From Flavobacterium circumlabens (GTDB taxonomy: Bacteria; Bacteroidota; Bacteroidia; Flavobacteriales; Flavobacteriaceae), in NCBI RefSeq assembly GCF_004345565.1, contig NZ_SLWA01000004.1, forward strand, positions 242,556 through 306,555: a DNA stretch of 64,000 nucleotides, read 5' to 3'. The position numbers were made by a program, and so were the translations under genes. Below, piece by piece: positions 25,502 through 34,984 of the stretch (position 1 is the first letter of the stretch; each line of letters opens with the position of its first letter). The notes below the pieces were generated by a model, which saw only the letters and a program-made list of their open reading frames with translations, was not told where the DNA came from and ran no database searches.

Positions 25502-28500
25502 CTAATTGTCTAGTATCTTACTTGTATACCATTTATTAATCCTAGCTCTATCCTGATAAACAGCTGAGTTTTCACCAAAAAAGAAACTATTATACGCCTC
25601 GGTATTTGTTACCCAAGGACCCAGAATATTCCATCCAATTGTCCAACCAATTCCAGCTAAATTTCCACGGGTAGCAGCTATCCTAATTCCCGCAGAGTTT
25701 GCAACACCTTCTCGAAATGCTCCATAATAATCCTCTTTGTAAAAATTTTCCACTGCTCCATAATAGCCCAGATACGATCCCGCATAGTTTGCATAACCAC
25801 CATACTTAGAGGCCAGTTTTAAACCATTAGAACTATTTCTTGCAGCTTGCACAACAGAACTTGGAATACCAGCCTTTGTTCCACCCCTAAAAGTATCTGA
25901 CCAATATCTTAAAGAACCATTATAATTTACCGCAAACGAACCTGCAGGAGCCGCATTGTGAAATTTAACAATAGATAACTCATTCATTAAACCACTAGCA
26001 CCACCTAATAAACTACCTATAGTGGCAAGGTCTCCATTCAATCCTGAATTTTTAGTATCCTGATAGGTGTTATTTGGATGATTTTTAAAATTAAAATCAT
26101 TATTATTATTCACAAAAGAATGCATATCATTCCCTGCCCCTACAGCACTAAATCCCAACACCGGAGGTTTATTATAATTATCCAAATAATTATTGGTCAA
26201 ATTTGTCGCCACTGCTGAGGCACCCGCTGATGCCCCTGCTGCGCCAATAGTAATAAAAGCCGAAGAATTCCATTTGGCAGGGTTCAGCTCGCCTCCGCTG
26301 GCATAGGCACCCATTATATATCCTGACAAAAGGTAACCCGCAAATACGCCCCAAAATTCACCCGTAGGATCCGTATATTTCAAAGGATTGTTTAAAACAT
26401 AGCCGTAACGATTGTAATTCTGCGTATTAAACGGATCCTGAATATTGTTGTCCGGCTGTAAAAAGCAATGCAGATTAGGATCGTAAATACGGCCGTTCAT
26501 GTTTATGATCCCCACAGTCTGCAAATGTTCATGACCGGTGTATCCTCTGTCCAAAATCGTTAAACCTGATAGCGGGATACCAGTTCCATTCTGTACTTTT
26601 CGTACACCACCCCATGCATCAAACAATCGCTTTTCAACAATTAATCCCGCCTGATTGGTAATGGCCATTATGGAACCCTGATAATCGCGGTGTAAATATA
26701 AATAATTTTGATTGCTTCCTCCATCGCTCCTGAATACTACAGGTGCCGTATAACCATCACCGCCGATATACGTGGTAAATTCAACTGCTCCTGTTGTTTT
26801 ATTTTCCTTAATCTCCATGGTGCCGTCAGCGGAATAGTGTTTTCGGTAAGGTCGCAAGAGTTTATCCTGCACGCCGCCGTAAAACATCGTACTTCGTTCA
26901 TTATGATCATTGTAATTAAAACTTACTTTCTCCAGACCCACTTCCTCTATTTGCTCGGGACTGTTAAAAGCAGTATACGTAATGATCTGAGCTGGTTTGC
27001 CCTGATAATAAGGCAAGGCTTTTGCCGTAAGGTCAACAGACGAGTGCTGATATACTTTTCCGCTGGTCGGATACGTGTAAGCGCCCTGCTCATTTGACGT
27101 AATTCTGCCTTTGTCATCATATCCCTGGGCAATTGTACTTTTTTCGTGCCCCATTACATTGTCAATCTGAATAACATTGTATAAAGGAGAACTCGTTTTC
27201 TCTATTAATAAAGTTAGATCACTGTATTTTGTAACGGTGTGGCTTATGTTTATTGTTTTCGATGATGTTAAGGTGGCTTTAAAAATTTTAACTTTTTCCA
27301 GCGTTACCGGATCTTGTTCCTGGATGTACGCAATAAAAAGATCGGAACCCACAAATTTTCTTAAATCAAAACTCAGCATTAGTTGATCCCCTATAGCTTT
27401 ACCTGTAAGTAATGTTTTTTTCACGGCAACACCACTATCCGAGATCTCCGCAACAAGACTGCCTCCTGACACACTTAATTTTCCTTTTTCAGTTTGATAT
27501 CCTTCTGTACTGGGAGTACTAAAGGTACTGTTTAAAAACTGTCCGGTTGTTGTTGTAGCCGTAAGCCGGTCTAACGAATCATAGTTAAAGTCCTCAGGAA
27601 AATTAAAAAGACTGTTTTTTCTATTTTTCAAATTTCCGGTTTGAGGATCAAAAGAAGTTTCCAGTTTCAGTACACTTGTTGTTCCTAAACTAAAATCTTT
27701 ACTGTTGATATAGCCCGTATCATTATATGAATTCGTTACTTTTATGCCATTGCCATAGGTACCGGAAAGCAACGATCCGTTTGGACTGACATTGTCCGGT
27801 TGCCATAACACGGTTGCATTATCCCTGATTTGGTAAAGGCTGCCGTTTTTATAGGTTTTTGTAATCGTTTTGGTGCTTGTTTTGCCGGTAGTTGTTGCCG
27901 CAGTATAGGTTTCCGTATTTACCCTTCCAAAAGCATCGTAGCCGAAAATTTTAGTAAAGGTGGCATAGGGAGTCTTTTCAATCACTTTGTTGACTCTTTG
28001 CCAATTGTCATACAGATACGAATTACTTATCGTTGTACTTCCGTTTTTAAAGTCCGTAAAGGTACTGCCCGTTAATAGTTTTGTAGCCGGATTATAGGCA
28101 TACGTCGTTTTGGAATTCGTCTTTGGTCCTGCAATTGTTTTCTCTTCCGGCTTTCCGAAGCCATTTAATTTATAATTGGTAATTCCATTGCTGTTCTCCT
28201 CTTTAATAAGTTCATTAAAGTCATTGTAAGTATATTTAATAATCCCTGCAGAAGGGTCGTCAAGCTGTATTTTCCTGCCCCATTTATCCTGAAGTATTTT
28301 TGTTTTTATACCGTCATAATCGGTTTCTTTCAGGTTACCGTTTGCGTAATAACTATATTTTATTGTACCTCCCGGAGTATCGGTTACCCCAACCACATTT
28401 CCAATAGCATCCTTAACTGTCGTTTTTGACTTAGTGCCATCATTTACCGTGGTACGCAAACCGGAATAGGTCATTTTGGTGGTTTTTCCGGTGAACGAAA

Positions 28501-29485
28501 TGTTTTCGGTAACCCTGCCGTAACTATCATATTTAGTTTGGTTCCATTGGCGTGGAACGTTTCCGAAATAGGGTTCGCTTACTTTATACTTTCGATCGTA
28601 AATGTCATACATAGCGTATACGAAAGAGAAATTTCCCGCACTGTTTTTACTGCCTTCTCTTACTTTTCTGCCCAAACCGTCAAAGGTTTCCATTGTCGCA
28701 CTGCCATCTTCTGCAGTTGCCGTAATAATGGTGTTGTCCATAAGTCCTGAATAGGTATAGGTGATTGTTTTACCCAGATAGTTTGTTGCTTTTGTTTTTC
28801 GGAACCAGGCATCATACTCATACGTTGCCGTTTGTCCGTACGGATTGGTTTCTACTTGTAGCATACCATTTGGATAGTAGATAAAACTGCTTCGTAAAGA
28901 CTCCATATCTGTTTTTGCTGTCAGAAACCTGCCCGAAGCGTCATACGCCCAGCTTGCCGTTCTGGAATTGGGTCCTGCCGTAATTTTTTTCGAAATCATA
29001 TTTCCAAATAAATCATAGCTGTTGTCTTCTGTAATGTAGCTGGTGGTGGCATCAGCCCTTTTCTTAACCTGCGAAAGTAATTGCTGCGCATTATAACCAT
29101 ATACTTCCTCACTTGTTGCCACATCGCCATTGTAAAAGACTGTTTGCTTTTTACTTTTGGGTCTGCCCACAAGGTAAGGACCTGCAGCAGGATCCTGATA
29201 CGCGATATCAGTTACTGTTTTTTGTACTACAGCAAATGCTGCATCTTTTACTACACTTGTTATTTTTACCGGGTTATTCGAGGCATCATATTCTGTTTCG
29301 GTTTCCGTTCGCGTCCCGGCCAGGCCATCAAAATCAGCTGATGCTATATTGATAAGCTTAAACACTTTATTTAGGCTGTAAGGCTTCTTCCGGTCTGTTA
29401 TACCTAAATTTTGATTGTGATATAAAAGATGCCGGCGTTTCAGCAGAAGGTAATACCATGCCTTCCACGCTGTAATTTTCGACAT
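25502..29485 (-). CDS. Rhs/YD-repeat polymorphic toxin (C-terminal part of split SpvB-Rhs protein)
   Basis: A 1327-residue frame with many YD repeats (YDAWFRKTKATNYLGKTITY and so on), the Rhs core at about residues 1000-1045 (GRIYDPNLHCFLQPDNNIQD ... NRYGYVLNNPLKYTDPTGEF) and a variable tip of about 280 residues. The first 38 residues or so are a frame-shadow of the SpvB gene end. Convincing homology-type sequence starts at NKVFKLINIASADFDGLAG near 29373. The SpvB frame ends QPK-stop at the same spot, and dropping one A in cctaaataaag would join the two. The tip is Gly/Ala-rich with no recognised catalytic motif. The immunity gene follows at 25497. Confidence 0.85.
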   Translation of the reverse strand: MSKITAWKAWYYLLLKRRHLLYHNQNLGITDRKKPYSLNKVFKLINIASADFDGLAGTRTETETEYDASNNPVKITSVVKDAAFAVVQKTVTDIAYQDPAAGPYLVGRPKSKKQTVFYNGDVATSEEVYGYNAQQLLSQVKKRADATTSYITEDNSYDLFGNMISKKITAGPNSRTASWAYDASGRFLTAKTDMESLRSSFIYYPNGMLQVETNPYGQTATYEYDAWFRKTKATNYLGKTITYTYSGLMDNTIITATAEDGSATMETFDGLGRKVREGSKNSAGNFSFVYAMYDIYDRKYKVSEPYFGNVPRQWNQTKYDSYGRVTENISFTGKTTKMTYSGLRTTVNDGTKSKTTVKDAIGNVVGVTDTPGGTIKYSYYANGNLKETDYDGIKTKILQDKWGRKIQLDDPSAGIIKYTYNDFNELIKEENSNGITNYKLNGFGKPEEKTIAGPKTNSKTTYAYNPATKLLTGSTFTDFKNGSTTISNSYLYDNWQRVNKVIEKTPYATFTKIFGYDAFGRVNTETYTAATTTGKTSTKTITKTYKNGSLYQIRDNATVLWQPDNVSPNGSLLSGTYGNGIKVTNSYNDTGYINSKDFSLGTTSVLKLETSFDPQTGNLKNRKNSLFNFPEDFNYDSLDRLTATTTTGQFLNSTFSTPSTEGYQTEKGKLSVSGGSLVAEISDSGVAVKKTLLTGKAIGDQLMLSFDLRKFVGSDLFIAYIQEQDPVTLEKVKIFKATLTSSKTINISHTVTKYSDLTLLIEKTSSPLYNVIQIDNVMGHEKSTIAQGYDDKGRITSNEQGAYTYPTSGKVYQHSSVDLTAKALPYYQGKPAQIITYTAFNSPEQIEEVGLEKVSFNYNDHNERSTMFYGGVQDKLLRPYRKHYSADGTMEIKENKTTGAVEFTTYIGGDGYTAPVVFRSDGGSNQNYLYLHRDYQGSIMAITNQAGLIVEKRLFDAWGGVRKVQNGTGIPLSGLTILDRGYTGHEHLQTVGIINMNGRIYDPNLHCFLQPDNNIQDPFNTQNYNRYGYVLNNPLKYTDPTGEFWGVFAGYLLSGYIMGAYASGGELNPAKWNSSAFITIGAAGASAGASAVATNLTNNYLDNYNKPPVLGFSAVGAGNDMHSFVNNNNDFNFKNHPNNTYQDTKNSGLNGDLATIGSLLGGASGLMNELSIVKFHNAAPAGSFAVNYNGSLRYWSDTFRGGTKAGIPSSVVQAARNSSNGLKLASKYGGYANYAGSYLGYYGAVENFYKEDYYGAFREGVANSAGIRIAATRGNLAGIGWTIGWNILGPWVTNTEAYNSFFFGENSAVYQDRARINKWYTSKILDN

Positions 29486-32192
29486 TCGCCCCTCTTAAAA
29501 GAAAATTATTTTTGGAAACAGTTGAAATTATGGAACTCTCCGCACTATACTTATTAGTTCTCATGGTCGCCTGAAAACCTAAAAACCCTAAACCTTCTAC
29601 ATTTAGCATGGCACCATAATATTTAAATTCCTTTTTTGATGGCCCGTTATTGGGATAATCAATTTGCGATACCACCTTAAATTCCGGGCTGTACTGAATA
29701 CTCAGGTTGGGATAAAGCTGGGCACTGCCCGCTTCATAAACGCCATTTCCGTTTTTTAAAGCACTGTACGTTATATTTTCCTTTACGCCATTGCCTAAAG
29801 TAATACTACTTAGTAAATGCTGATCGGAAACATAATTGGCACAGGAAAAAACCGAAATTCTTGCATTTCCTGTATTTTCAGGGGCGCCAATCAGAGCCAA
29901 TGCTGTTTTTAGAGGATTTTTTTTCTTTACATCAGCCAGTAGCATAAAATTGAATGCATTATCATTCGATGGATCCGTATCTTTGGTATAGGTTTGCAGC
30001 ATCTTATCAAAACCAAAGGAATTCCAGGAAGCCGCATTTACTCCGGGTCTGTAATACGAATCGATTTTAATTCCGTAATCGTAGTTGTATCGGTAGGCTT
30101 GTACATTACGCACGTACCATTTACCTCCGGATTGGTACATTTCCTGAGTGGTATATTTTTCTTTATATTCCGTTCTTTTAGGTTCTAATCGAACAATATC
30201 CGACTTGCCGTCATTATTGGAATCCACTGCCATGAAACTTACCGTATACGGATAAACCAGTGCAGGAAAAGATCCGGGTAAAAATTCCTCTATAAAATAC
30301 TTCCCTGCTGTAGCAATTAATACCTTTTTAAGGGCCACCAATAATATATCACTTTTGCCATCCCCGTTATAATCTCCAATTACAATTGGAAATCTTTGAA
30401 TTCCTGTTCCTGCTATGGTCGTATTGATATTCGCCGTATGCTGCTGAAAAAAAGTGCTGCCAAGATCTCCCGGCAAGTCCTGTTTCCAGCTAATGATTTC
30501 TGCTAATTTACCCTCTATTAAGGTATAGCCTTTAATATCATTGTACGGAGCACCCCTAAAAAGAATTAAATCCATTTTTCCATCGCCGTTAATATCTCCT
30601 TGTTCAAGAGTCGAGGAACCGGTAATGACGGCCAATCCGTTAGAAACATTAGGAACCAGATTAAACGTTTTAACCCCAATATCCAGAGAGCCGATATTGG
30701 TTACCCAATTTGAAGTGACTCTCCTGTCAAAATTAAAAAATTCAACCTGACTGACACCATTCACTTCATTATGTACGCGAATCACGTCCGTTAAATTATC
30801 CCCATCAAAATCACCCGTAAATAATCCGCCGGTATTTTGATTCTCTCCTCTTAGTGCCACTGTTGCACCGGAGTGAAATATTCTTTCATAATCCAATACC
30901 ACTTTTTTTGAATCGGGGTTATAATTAAAAATCTTATACCTGTAATCTGTTTCACTGTTACTTACATTAAGGGAATAAAATCTCTGGTTTTTAGGGATTT
31001 TTAAGTCCTTGTCCAACACATTTATAACTCCTCTTGGAAACTCTTCTGTCGGAAGTCCTAATGACAATAAACCGGTACTGGAAACCTCCTGAACGGAGTA
31101 ATCATCAGCAATTTCACCCAGGGTAATGCCATTTTTTCTAAGTAACAACTCATTTTCACCGTCTCCGTCAAAATCACCTGACAGGGTTTGCGCAATACCT
31201 TCGGTGGTAAATTTATTCAAACCGGTATGGGTCAGTTCCATTGATGGTGTATAGGCCGTTTGATTTTCGGCATAGGAGAAAACGGTAGGGTTGAGACTTT
31301 TAGCATTATCCCCTGTTTTTTCCGTAATCGCAGTTAACCTTTCATAGCCAAGCGAGGAACGATCGTAGCTCAGGACATAATTGCGAAAACCAACTCCTGA
31401 ACTTTTCGTAGTGATACTGCTTAACAACAAATCATCGCGTACTTGCAGTCCGGCAACGATCTGAATTTCCTGTTTGAATTTATTGGTATAAATAAAATTT
31501 ATTTCATTTGGAGCCGTACCATCATTTCTCGCACCATATTTAATAGAGGCAATATTCAGGGCATTGTTATAATGCGGAAAATAGGAATAACTGATTCTCA
31601 GTCCCTGGGCATTCTCCCAGTAGGTAATAGCATAATGAATGGCACCGCGGGAATTAGAATTGTTTCCTCTTTCGTATCCATAATACGCTTTGGAACCGTC
31701 CGGATACTCTGCCACAAAAAATTCCGGACCGATATCACGGTTAGACGATGCGACACCATAGGAGGTCACTTTTACATTAGAGTAATTTTCGGTTTCATAT
31801 ACGGTACCGTTTCGGCCGTAAAGTGATTGTTGCCCGTTTTTCACGAGTAAACGCTGACCGTCTAAAGCATAATTATCAGAAATAGTATAAGTAATGGTAC
31901 CTGCATTGCCATTGTGAAATCGGGTTGACGGGATGCGCGTAATGGTTGAAATACCGCCGATATTCCAGCCGTACCCTGCAGCTCCGTTTCCGGACTGGCT
32001 GTTGTACGATAAATTGAGTTGTGGCACCACACCGTTAATTCCGGGTGGTACTTTAATTGGTATGGTATAATTTGCCGCGCCGGATAAAGAAACCGTTAAT
32101 TGCCCTTCCGTAACACCAACTTCCGTTGATGAAGTCTGGGCATTTACTGCTACCCCAATTAAAAAAACAAGTATAAAATAAAGATTTTTCAT
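29367..32192 (-). CDS. SpvB/VCBS-repeat N-terminal part of the Rhs toxin (secreted)
   Basis: A 941-residue protein starting MKNLYFILVFLIGVAVNAQ, a clear signal peptide. The frame is open 14 codons further, but those overlap the upstream gene. It opens with the SpvB-type signature (SLSGAANYTIPIKVPPGING, LNLSYNSQSGNGAAGYGWNIGG). Several FG-GAP/VCBS Ca-binding-like repeats follow: GDFDGDGENELLL, GDFDGDNLTDVI, GDINGDGKMDLI, GDYNGDGKSDIL, DSNNDGKSDIV. The end NRPEEALQPK-stop coincides with the start of homology in the downstream Rhs frame, so the two probably form one 2,240-residue protein broken by a single-base change. The encapsulating SpvB/Rhs shell normally needs both parts. Confidence 0.88.
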   Translation of the reverse strand: MKNLYFILVFLIGVAVNAQTSSTEVGVTEGQLTVSLSGAANYTIPIKVPPGINGVVPQLNLSYNSQSGNGAAGYGWNIGGISTITRIPSTRFHNGNAGTITYTISDNYALDGQRLLVKNGQQSLYGRNGTVYETENYSNVKVTSYGVASSNRDIGPEFFVAEYPDGSKAYYGYERGNNSNSRGAIHYAITYWENAQGLRISYSYFPHYNNALNIASIKYGARNDGTAPNEINFIYTNKFKQEIQIVAGLQVRDDLLLSSITTKSSGVGFRNYVLSYDRSSLGYERLTAITEKTGDNAKSLNPTVFSYAENQTAYTPSMELTHTGLNKFTTEGIAQTLSGDFDGDGENELLLRKNGITLGEIADDYSVQEVSSTGLLSLGLPTEEFPRGVINVLDKDLKIPKNQRFYSLNVSNSETDYRYKIFNYNPDSKKVVLDYERIFHSGATVALRGENQNTGGLFTGDFDGDNLTDVIRVHNEVNGVSQVEFFNFDRRVTSNWVTNIGSLDIGVKTFNLVPNVSNGLAVITGSSTLEQGDINGDGKMDLILFRGAPYNDIKGYTLIEGKLAEIISWKQDLPGDLGSTFFQQHTANINTTIAGTGIQRFPIVIGDYNGDGKSDILLVALKKVLIATAGKYFIEEFLPGSFPALVYPYTVSFMAVDSNNDGKSDIVRLEPKRTEYKEKYTTQEMYQSGGKWYVRNVQAYRYNYDYGIKIDSYYRPGVNAASWNSFGFDKMLQTYTKDTDPSNDNAFNFMLLADVKKKNPLKTALALIGAPENTGNARISVFSCANYVSDQHLLSSITLGNGVKENITYSALKNGNGVYEAGSAQLYPNLSIQYSPEFKVVSQIDYPNNGPSKKEFKYYGAMLNVEGLGFLGFQATMRTNKYSAESSIISTVSKNNFLLRGANVENYSVEGMVLPSAETPASFISQSKFRYNRPEEALQPK

Positions 32193-32196
32193 AGGG

Positions 32197-32652
32197 TTAG
32201 TTTTTGATGACTTTAATAGATTTTTGAGAACCACTGCTGTAATGAAGTACTACCAGATAGGTTCCATCGGGGTAGTTTTGAAAAGGAAGGCTCTGATCAG
32301 TAGCTCCAGGTCCAATCGACCAGGTTCCTAAAACCTGACCTAAAAAAGAAAAAACCTGAACAGAGGTTACGCGATTATTATCCTTCAGTTTCCATTTCAG
32401 GTATAAAGTTTCTTTTACCGGATTGGGATGATACGAAATAGACTCTTCTGATAAAAAGGGTAATACCTCTTCCTGAGCCGAAGCTGCGGCTTCTTTTTCC
32501 TGATCGATTTTACCCGTTGCCGGGGGACATTTTAAACACAAATACCTTTTGGTCTGATTGCCGGCGGCATCATATTCGAACACAATTTTAGGGGTTTGTG
32601 CATGGGAGAATAAGCAAAATAGGAAGGTTAGAAATAGTAGTTCTTTTTTCAT
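32197..32652 (-). CDS. Small secreted protein with type IX sorting domain, first gene of the Rhs operon
   Basis: A 151-residue protein: signal peptide MKKELLFLTFLFCLFSHAQ, a short YD-like motif FEYDAAGNQTKRYLCLKCPP, an acidic linker, and a C-terminal type A sorting domain (SYHPNPVKETLYLKWK ... VQVFSFLGQVLGTW ... YPDGTYLVVLHYSSGSQKSIKVIKN). The sorting domain directs export by the type IX system and anchoring or release at the surface. It ends five bases before the SpvB start, so it is in one operon with the toxin. Its YD-like motif suggests a structural link to the Rhs shell; the role is unknown. Confidence 0.85.
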   Translation of the reverse strand: MKKELLFLTFLFCLFSHAQTPKIVFEYDAAGNQTKRYLCLKCPPATGKIDQEKEAAASAQEEVLPFLSEESISYHPNPVKETLYLKWKLKDNNRVTSVQVFSFLGQVLGTWSIGPGATDQSLPFQNYPDGTYLVVLHYSSGSQKSIKVIKN

Positions 32653-32851
32653 TTGTAAGATTTATTTTTATAAAAACTTATTATATCGTACGAAATAAGC
32701 TTAAAAATAAAAATAACGCAATACCCACTTTCCGTGATTTTTTCAAACTACCGGAAACTGGGTATTTTTGAATAAACAGGTTATTAAAAGTTGATAGAAG
32801 TCAATAAAAGCAATGGTTTGCTTTTATTTTTTTGAAGAGATTCTGGCTATG

Positions 32852-33095
32852 GGGTGTCATTTCGACGGAGGAGACTCGAGCGATAGCGAACAGACGAAGT
32901 AAATCGCATCCGGGTATTCGCTAACAGTGCGTGATTTGCGCATGCGATTCCTCGTGCCTCGGAATGACAAATCCGTGGGGTCACGATGTGTGATCTTTTG
33001 CTTGTTGCACATAGCTTGTCATTACGAGGTACGAAGACCCGAGCGACAGCGAACAGACGAAGTAAACCGCATCCAGTATTCGCCAACAGTGCGTG
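32852..33095. repeat. Two related inverted-end elements (gtcatt...aatgac)
   Basis: The first (about 32855-32970) begins gtgtcatttcgacggagg and ends tgcctcggaatgacaa, so its ends are inverted copies. A second, incomplete copy (about 33018-33095) begins gtcattacgaggtacgaag. Both share gcgaacagacgaagtaaa, cgcatcc and cgccaacagtgcgtg-like parts. They look like short non-coding mobile elements. The rest of the 32653-33338 gap has no gene. Confidence 0.65.
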
Positions 33096-33101
33096 CTGGA
33101 A

Positions 33102-33262
33102 GTGTGTGAAAACGAAAATAAAAACTCACTTTCACACACTTTCTGTGTGAAAACCAAAATAAAAATCAATTTTCACACAACTTCTGTGGGAAACTGAAAA
33201 ATAAAATCAACTTTCCCACAACTTCTGTGGGAAACTTAAAAATAAAAACAATTTTCCCACAG
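33102..33262. repeat. Tandem array of four hairpin units with compensatory stems
   Basis: Four units of about 41 bases. Each begins and ends with complementary arms. Units 1 and 2 pair gtgtgaaa with tttcacac (33104-33137 and 33145-33178). Units 3 and 4 pair gtgggaaa with tttcccac (33186-33219 and 33227-33260). The loops are A-rich. The change from TGTG to TGGG is matched on the opposite arm, so pairing is kept. Confidence 0.85.
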
Positions 33263-33277
33263 CAATAAAATACAAAC

Positions 33278-33310
33278 CAAAAAAAAGCCCCGTACGTACG
33301 GGGCTTTGTG
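33278..33310 (-). terminator. Terminator of the gene at 33339
   Basis: Perfect 12-bp palindromic stem aaagccccgtac/gtacggggcttt at about 33284-33307. An A-run on its left gives a U-run on the minus strand. Confidence 0.85.
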
Positions 33311-33338
33311 GTATTTGTAAAATTTAAATCGTACTCCT

Positions 33339-33623
33339 TTAAGTCGCTTTTGAAGCTCCTACAGCCAGAAAGGCCTGCTGAATCTGCTCGTCTGTAAACG
33401 GAGACAACGTCTGTGCCAGATTTCTGCTGGTTCTGATACAGCTTAGCATTTTTTGCCTGAGCTCCTGATCATTGCCGAATTCGGTTTCGAGCATGAACTC
33501 GAAAATTTCCTGCAGGTACAAAGGCTGTTTTTTAAAATCTCCCTCAAACCAAAGGTCGGAAAGGAAATGGACTACGGACGGCACCACATCCTGGTGTGAT
33601 GCTTTTTGATTTTCTTTTTGCAT
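33339..33623 (-). CDS. Small hypothetical protein
   Basis: A 94-residue soluble, helical protein (MQKENQKASHQDVVPSVVHF...) with no signal peptide, membrane helix or recognised motif. Acidic and aromatic residues are scattered (DLWFEGDFKKQPLYLQEIFE). It has its own terminator and an AT-rich upstream region, so it is a plausible single gene. It is the first gene after the Rhs operon promoter side, in a run of unknown accessory genes. Function unknown. Confidence 0.6.
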   Translation of the reverse strand: MQKENQKASHQDVVPSVVHFLSDLWFEGDFKKQPLYLQEIFEFMLETEFGNDQELRQKMLSCIRTSRNLAQTLSPFTDEQIQQAFLAVGASKAT

Positions 33624-33820
33624 TGTAAAAGAGTTTTAGTTTACTCCCTTGGATATTTTATCAAAAACAAATATATGTATTTTTGATTAAAAAATACGTA
33701 TTTACTTACAAATTAATATTTACTATCTATTATTTCGGCATAAAACTTTAAACTAAACAACCTGCCTAATTAGCAGGTTATCTATAATTACGTAACAAAG
33801 ATTACGCGTGATAATAGTTT

Positions 33821-34099
33821 TTATTTTAAATTATTATCTAACCACGTTTTAATGTGTGCTTGACTTCTTAAATTTGAAGGAACACTTGTTTTAATTGAAT
33901 TCTCAATAATTGTAAAATTTGCAACTGTAATATTAAAATTTCTTGTCACTATGTACTTATTAATAAAATGCAGTACTTCATAACCTTCATTTCTATTTAG
34001 TAATACATCATCTGGATAACCAGTAACTTTTTTACTATCTCCTTCAGTAGTTGTCCAAGAATAATTAAACCTTAAAGAATCTCTTCCAAAATTTGCCAT
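33821..34099 (-). CDS. Small hypothetical protein
   Basis: A 92-residue soluble protein (MANFGRDSLRFNYSWTTTEG...). No signal peptide or membrane segment. The C-terminus (SNLRSQAHIKTWLDNNLK) is helical and basic. No family is recognised. It sits in a low-G+C stretch between the Rhs operon and the restriction-like gene at 34985, where gene density is low and codon use is AT-rich. Confidence 0.6.
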   Translation of the reverse strand: MANFGRDSLRFNYSWTTTEGDSKKVTGYPDDVLLNRNEGYEVLHFINKYIVTRNFNITVANFTIIENSIKTSVPSNLRSQAHIKTWLDNNLK

Positions 34100-34289
34100 A
34101 GTTTTTTGTTTTAAAATTTATAATAAACAAATATAAAAACCTGATTTATAGATTATTTATGGAAAACCATAATTAGTAAACCAACTATAACTTTTATCTG
34201 CCAATTATTTCAAAAAAAGCACCACCAGTAAATATGTCGACAGATTTCCTAATATCAAAAACTATTTTTGGATTAAATATTTTTATGTT

Positions 34290-34916
34290 ATGAAAGAAAC
34301 AAAAAAAGAATTGATAACTAATTTTGAAAAAGAAATGTGGAATTATTTAAAAAGAGAGCTATCTGACTACCCCGAAATTAAAGTAATCAAAAATAAAATT
34401 TTTATCACACATAAAGATTCGGAAGCTTTTTCAACACTTAGTTTTCAATACCTGACAAATTCAAATGCCTATGAAATAATTCACTTTGTTGAGCATCCGG
34501 TTTTGCAAACAGAAATACACAACATAGCCCCTCCCTATCCGTCAAATCTCTCAAATGCAAATTTTGTTTATAGTATGTCTACAGTTAGTGAAAAAGACGG
34601 CTGCATAATATTACCTGTAACCGAAAAAGGTATTGAATATACATGCGAGCTAATTTTATCAAGAATCAAAAATATTTATTTACCCATAATATTCAACTTA
34701 TTTAATATCAACCTCAAACTTATTGACAATGTCTTAAATAAACCAAAGTATTACTCTTACCCGTTTCTACTAATTCTTATTGCAATGAAAAACAACAACA
34801 TGAAGCCAGAAGAGATTATAATAACCAAAATTCTAAGTGAGGAAACCCTCGGTTACACAAACAATAAGCAACTAAAAAAAGTTTTTAATCAACAGCAACT
34901 GGCGAAGTACATTTGA
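34290..34916 (+). CDS. Hypothetical protein
   Basis: A 208-residue soluble protein beginning MKETKKELITNFEKEMWNYL. It has mixed alpha/beta character (IKVIKNKIFITHKDSEAFSTLSF) but no motif I recognise. A tatttttg box (34263-34270) that fits TAnnTTTG lies 20 bases before the ATG and supports this start. Neighbouring genes are on the other strand, so it is monocistronic. Low G+C content suggests the accessory region continues here. Confidence 0.65.
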   Translation: MKETKKELITNFEKEMWNYLKRELSDYPEIKVIKNKIFITHKDSEAFSTLSFQYLTNSNAYEIIHFVEHPVLQTEIHNIAPPYPSNLSNANFVYSMSTVSEKDGCIILPVTEKGIEYTCELILSRIKNIYLPIIFNLFNINLKLIDNVLNKPKYYSYPFLLILIAMKNNNMKPEEIIITKILSEETLGYTNNKQLKKVFNQQQLAKYI

Positions 34917-34984
34917 AAATTGATTACTTTTCCAATGACGGAAGAGAGAGGCCCTTTGTCTTGTCCTAAAATATCAAGTAATTA

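Noticed and set aside
32847..33169. Three open frames in the gap upstream of the Rhs operon
   Set aside because: They lie within MITE-like repeats and the hairpin array and read as SEARGIA-type repeat translation.
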